Of a stretch of 6,780 bases of DNA, positions 4,177-6,780 are shown in pieces. The stretch is from an uncultured bacterium. Lineage in GTDB: Bacteria; Patescibacteriota; Minisyncoccia; CAIUEV01. A program made the position numbers and the translations under genes. The stretch covers positions 1-6,780 of the forward strand of contig CAIUEV010000102.1 in assembly GCA_903898335.1 (NCBI GenBank), in the 5' to 3' direction. Every line of letters starts with the position of its first letter. Position 1 is the stretch's first letter. The notes beneath the pieces were generated by a model. The model was not told the origin of the DNA. It was given only the letters and a program-made list of their open reading frames with translations, and did no database searches.

Positions 4177-6780
4177 AAAATTCTAGCAAAACAATTTCGG
4201 CTAAGCTGACGGAGGCGATAAAGACCCATTCGACCAAGTTAAGAGGGGTCGTTGAAAGTAGTTTATTAAACGGACTGAAGTGAATCGATGCAAGAAGAAA
4301 AAAAAACGAGATTGAAACGCCGAGGACCAAATATCGATTGGAGAAAATGTCTTTTCGGAAAAGAGATTGTTTGAGCGAGCGAACGCTAAAGGCAAAAATC
4401 AGAGAGTCAAGACACATTAAAGCAAAAACCATTGTTCGAGCTTTTTCTATATCGTTAGTGAGCTTGTAGAGAAAATAAAAAGAAATAAAAGCGGTGAGGC
4501 CACTGACAAAAAAAATAGCAATCATCCAGAGTTTCATGGGTCGATTGAGAATGGGTTCTTCCGGATCTCTTGGCTTTTGGTTCATGATACCGGCTGTTTC
4601 TTTTTCAGTAGTCAGCGCGGTGTTGGGAAAGCCATCCTCCACCAAATTTATCCAGAGAATTTGAGCGGGTAACAAAGGTAGGGGCATCCCAAGGCTGATC
4701 GAGGCAATAAAAAGAAAAAGTTCGGAAAAGTCATCGGCTATAAGATAGATGAAAATTTTTCTGATATTTTCAAAGGCCAGTCTTCCCTGCTCTACCGCTT
4801 TGACAACTGTAGTGAAATTATCATCCAAAAGCACCAAATCGGCTACTTCTTTGGCCACATCGGTGCCGGAGCCGACTGCTACTCCAATGTCTGAAGCTTT
4901 TATCGCTGGAGCGTCATTGACGCCATCACCCAACATGGCGACGATCTCTCCGTTGGCCTGGAGCGCCTTAACGATTCTGATTTTATGGCGAGGAGAAACG
5001 CGAGCGTATAAATTAATTTTTTTGGCTTTTTTTCTTAATATTGAATCGCTCATTTTGTCTAATTCAAATCCCTCCAAAACATTTATTGACTTGACGGAAA
5101 GACCTATTTCTTCCGCCACGGTTTTGGCTGTCAATTTGTGATCGCCCGTTATAATCACAGTGCGGATTCCGGCTTTTTTAGTTGTTGCAATGGTCTCTTT
5201 CACATCCGGTCTTAGAGGATCTCTCAGGGCTATAAAACCGACCAGAGAAAGATCTTTAATTAAGTTTACGATTTTTTTTGTTTCCTTTTTTGCAACTTTT
5301 CTTTGAGCGCAGGCGACAATTCGCAGTCCTTTGCTCGACCAAAAATTCAGTTTTTTATTGAGCTTGTTTTTTTCTCGACTGTCCAAAACTTTATTTTTGC
5401 CATCAATATCAAGAAACTTTGATCTCTCCAGGAGACTCTCCGGAGAGCCGAGAACGAACAGCAGATTTGATTTGGAATCCTTTTTTACCATAATAGCTCC
5501 CATTTTTAATTCTGAGCTGAAAGGCAGGCGATCGATAATTGGATGCTCTTTTTCTAAATCACTTTTTTTGAAACCGGCCTGCATGCCGGCCAAAAGCAGA
5601 GCTTTTTCCGTAAAGCTACCTTTAACAACGAGTTCTTCCATCTCCGCTTCGGGATTCTCGACGAAGGCTTCATTGACCATCGTGGCAATTTTAAGAGCTG
5701 AAATATGCGATCCCATCAGTCGGGCAGAGCTGTTTTCGACCAGTCCGTCAAGTTTTTCATGGGTTAGCTCTTGCGTTCCCGTGAAAATATGGCTAACTCG
5801 CATCTCCCCTTTGGTCAAAGTGCCGGTTTTATCAGTGCAGATTACAGTGACACTACCAAGAGTTTCAGTTGAAGAAAGCCGACGAACCAAGCCTTTGTTT
5901 TTGAGAATTCTTCGCATACTCAAAACCAAAACGATGGTGATTCCTGGTAGCAGGCCTTCGGGGATGGCGGAAACGGTAAGGGCGAGAGAAGCTAAGAATA
6001 TTTCGATAAAAGGACTGCCGTTGAAATATCCGACAGCTACAATCAGAGCGATAACGGAAAGCACCATCAATCCGATAATTTTGGAAAGATAGGCGATTTT
6101 TTTTTGCAGAGGCGTTTTTTGATTTGGAGTTTCTTTGAGCATGGAGACTATATTTCCCAATTCAGTGTTTTTTCCGGTTTTTAAAACTTCAAAAACTCCC
6201 CTACCCTCTTCGACGAGAGTGCCCATAAAGACAGCATCTGTTTTATTCTCAATAGAATCGATTTTTTCAGCTATGGAATTTTTTTGCACGGCGATTGACT
6301 CTCCAGTGAGACTGGCTTCGTTGATGGATAGATCGTGAGCTTCCAAAATTTTTCCGTCCGCCGGTACTTTGTCCCCCGCTCTCAAGAAAACCAAATCTCC
6401 CGGAACCAGCTCGGTGCTATCGATTTCCAATTCTCGGTCATCTCTTCTGACTCGAACTTTTATAGTCACCATTTGACGCAGTTTGCGAATGGCCGATTCC
6501 GCCTTCAGCTCCTGATAAAAATTCACCAAAGTGTTGATAAGGAGAACTATCACGACGAAAACGGCATCGGAAAAATGACCTAGAAAAATCGATATAACGA
6601 CCGCAGTTAAAAGAATATAGATAAGAGAACTGTTAAACTGATTAAAAAAAAGTCTGACCTTTGAATAGGGTTTTTCTTGGGGCAGAGCGTTGGTTCCGAA
6701 TTTTTTTTGACGGTTTAATACTTCTCTCGTTGTCAATCCGGTTATGTGCTCTTTATTTTTTCTTATTTTTTTGTTTGGCA
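4154..6780 (-). CDS. P2-type cation-transporting P-type ATPase (Ca2+-ATPase-like), 5' end outside window
   Basis: This membrane pump couples ATP hydrolysis, via an aspartyl-phosphate, to cation movement. Residues are numbered from the codon at 6734-6736. Seen: two hydrophobic segments near 36-52 and 56-74, actuator loop TGES (144-147), two more near 218-237 and 245-275 with PEGL (259-262), phosphorylation site DKTGT (D302), nucleotide-domain motifs KGSFTEKAL (372-380) and PFSSELK (405-411), LRDPLRP (504-510), TGD (530-532), the Mg-binding hinge GDGVNDAP (603-610), and six C-terminal helices to residue 852, the usual ten-helix layout. The frame continues upstream of that TTG codon (as ...KEHITG-L-TTREV), and relatives start with the same GLxxxEVxxR pattern, so TTG is an internal Leu. 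The last two window bases form NTG on this strand and could be the start codon. Ion-site residues differ from SERCA (D669 for N768, E700 for T799, with E260, E672, N697 and D701 kept), so Ca2+ is only a likely substrate. It overlaps the convergent flavoprotein gene by 23 bp. Confidence 0.93.
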   Translation of the reverse strand, partial: PNKKIRKNKEHITGLTTREVLNRQKKFGTNALPQEKPYSKVRLFFNQFNSSLIYILLTAVVISIFLGHFSDAVFVVIVLLINTLVNFYQELKAESAIRKLRQMVTIKVRVRRDDRELEIDSTELVPGDLVFLRAGDKVPADGKILEAHDLSINEASLTGESIAVQKNSIAEKIDSIENKTDAVFMGTLVEEGRGVFEVLKTGKNTELGNIVSMLKETPNQKTPLQKKIAYLSKIIGLMVLSVIALIVAVGYFNGSPFIEIFLASLALTVSAIPEGLLPGITIVLVLSMRRILKNKGLVRRLSSTETLGSVTVICTDKTGTLTKGEMRVSHIFTGTQELTHEKLDGLVENSSARLMGSHISALKIATMVNEAFVENPEAEMEELVVKGSFTEKALLLAGMQAGFKKSDLEKEHPIIDRLPFSSELKMGAIMVKKDSKSNLLFVLGSPESLLERSKFLDIDGKNKVLDSREKNKLNKKLNFWSSKGLRIVACAQRKVAKKETKKIVNLIKDLSLVGFIALRDPLRPDVKETIATTKKAGIRTVIITGDHKLTAKTVAEEIGLSVKSINVLEGFELDKMSDSILRKKAKKINLYARVSPRHKIRIVKALQANGEIVAMLGDGVNDAPAIKASDIGVAVGSGTDVAKEVADLVLLDDNFTTVVKAVEQGRLAFENIRKIFIYLIADDFSELFLFIASISLGMPLPLLPAQILWINLVEDGFPNTALTTEKETAGIMNQKPRDPEEPILNRPMKLWMIAIFFVSGLTAFISFYFLYKLTNDIEKARTMVFALMCLDSLIFAFSVRSLKQSLFRKDIFSNRYLVLGVSISFFFLLASIHFSPFNKLLSTTPLNLVEWVFIASVSLAEIVLLEFFKKRSFR

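Noticed and set aside
4749..5141. 130-codon plus-strand open frame antisense to the GDGVNDAP region of the ATPase
   Set aside because: Low-complexity Ser/Thr/Ala-rich translation opposite a conserved coding segment; no independent promoter or ribosome-binding sequence.
5331..6092. Long open frame of 253 codons on the plus strand inside the P-type ATPase gene
   Set aside because: It lies antisense to a strongly conserved region with DKTGT and N-domain motifs; the translation is Ser-, Arg- and Leu-rich with no recognisable domain, as expected for a shadow frame.
1..6780. CRISPR arrays, tRNA/rRNA genes, insertion sequences, attachment sites
   Set aside because: No spaced direct-repeat array, no cloverleaf or rRNA-like stretch, no transposase or integrase motifs, and no target-site duplications were seen on either strand.

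Overview
This AT-rich window looks like a piece of a small bacterial chromosome. The predicted proteins are rich in Lys, Ile and Phe, genes are packed with short or negative spacing, and no start codon has a good Shine-Dalgarno sequence. The P-type ATPase and the three-gene ABC exporter would both fit a Candidate Phyla Radiation (Patescibacteria) genome, but that placement is an inference from style and gene content. The standard bacterial code applies: TAA, TAG and TGA all end intact genes here.

Layout, left to right. (1) 31-564, minus: a CYTH-domain (triphosphate-tunnel) protein. (2) 565-786: an intergenic spacer with a strong inverted repeat at about 691-726, which folds best in leftward RNA and may be the terminator of the ABC operon. 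(3) 787-3369, minus: a complete overlapping operon, read ATPase (2374-3369), first permease (1586-2377), second permease (787-1605). It matches the uncharacterised ABC-2 type exporter set COG4586/COG4587/COG3694. (4) 3370-3531: a divergent promoter region with a plausible minus-strand sigma70-type promoter at 3402-3429. (5) 3532-4176, plus: an NAD(P)H-quinone-oxidoreductase-like flavoprotein gene of the flavodoxin-2 fold, cut by one in-frame TAA at 3736-3738, exactly where relatives usually carry Gln. The frame is otherwise intact on both sides. (6) 4154-6780, minus: a P2-type cation-transporting ATPase, convergent with and overlapping the flavoprotein gene by 23 bp. Its reading frame is open to the window edge, so its true start is at or beyond position 6781.

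The genes share a loose membrane and energy theme (an ATP-driven exporter, an ATP-driven cation pump, a soluble redox flavoprotein and a possible triphosphatase), but nothing ties them into one pathway. I see no convincing undescribed system. The points most worth a second look are the single nonsense codon in an otherwise intact flavoprotein frame, the altered ion-site and nucleotide-site residues of the P-type ATPase, and the strand-asymmetric RNA hairpin after the ABC operon. No tRNA, rRNA, CRISPR array, insertion sequence or integrase was seen.
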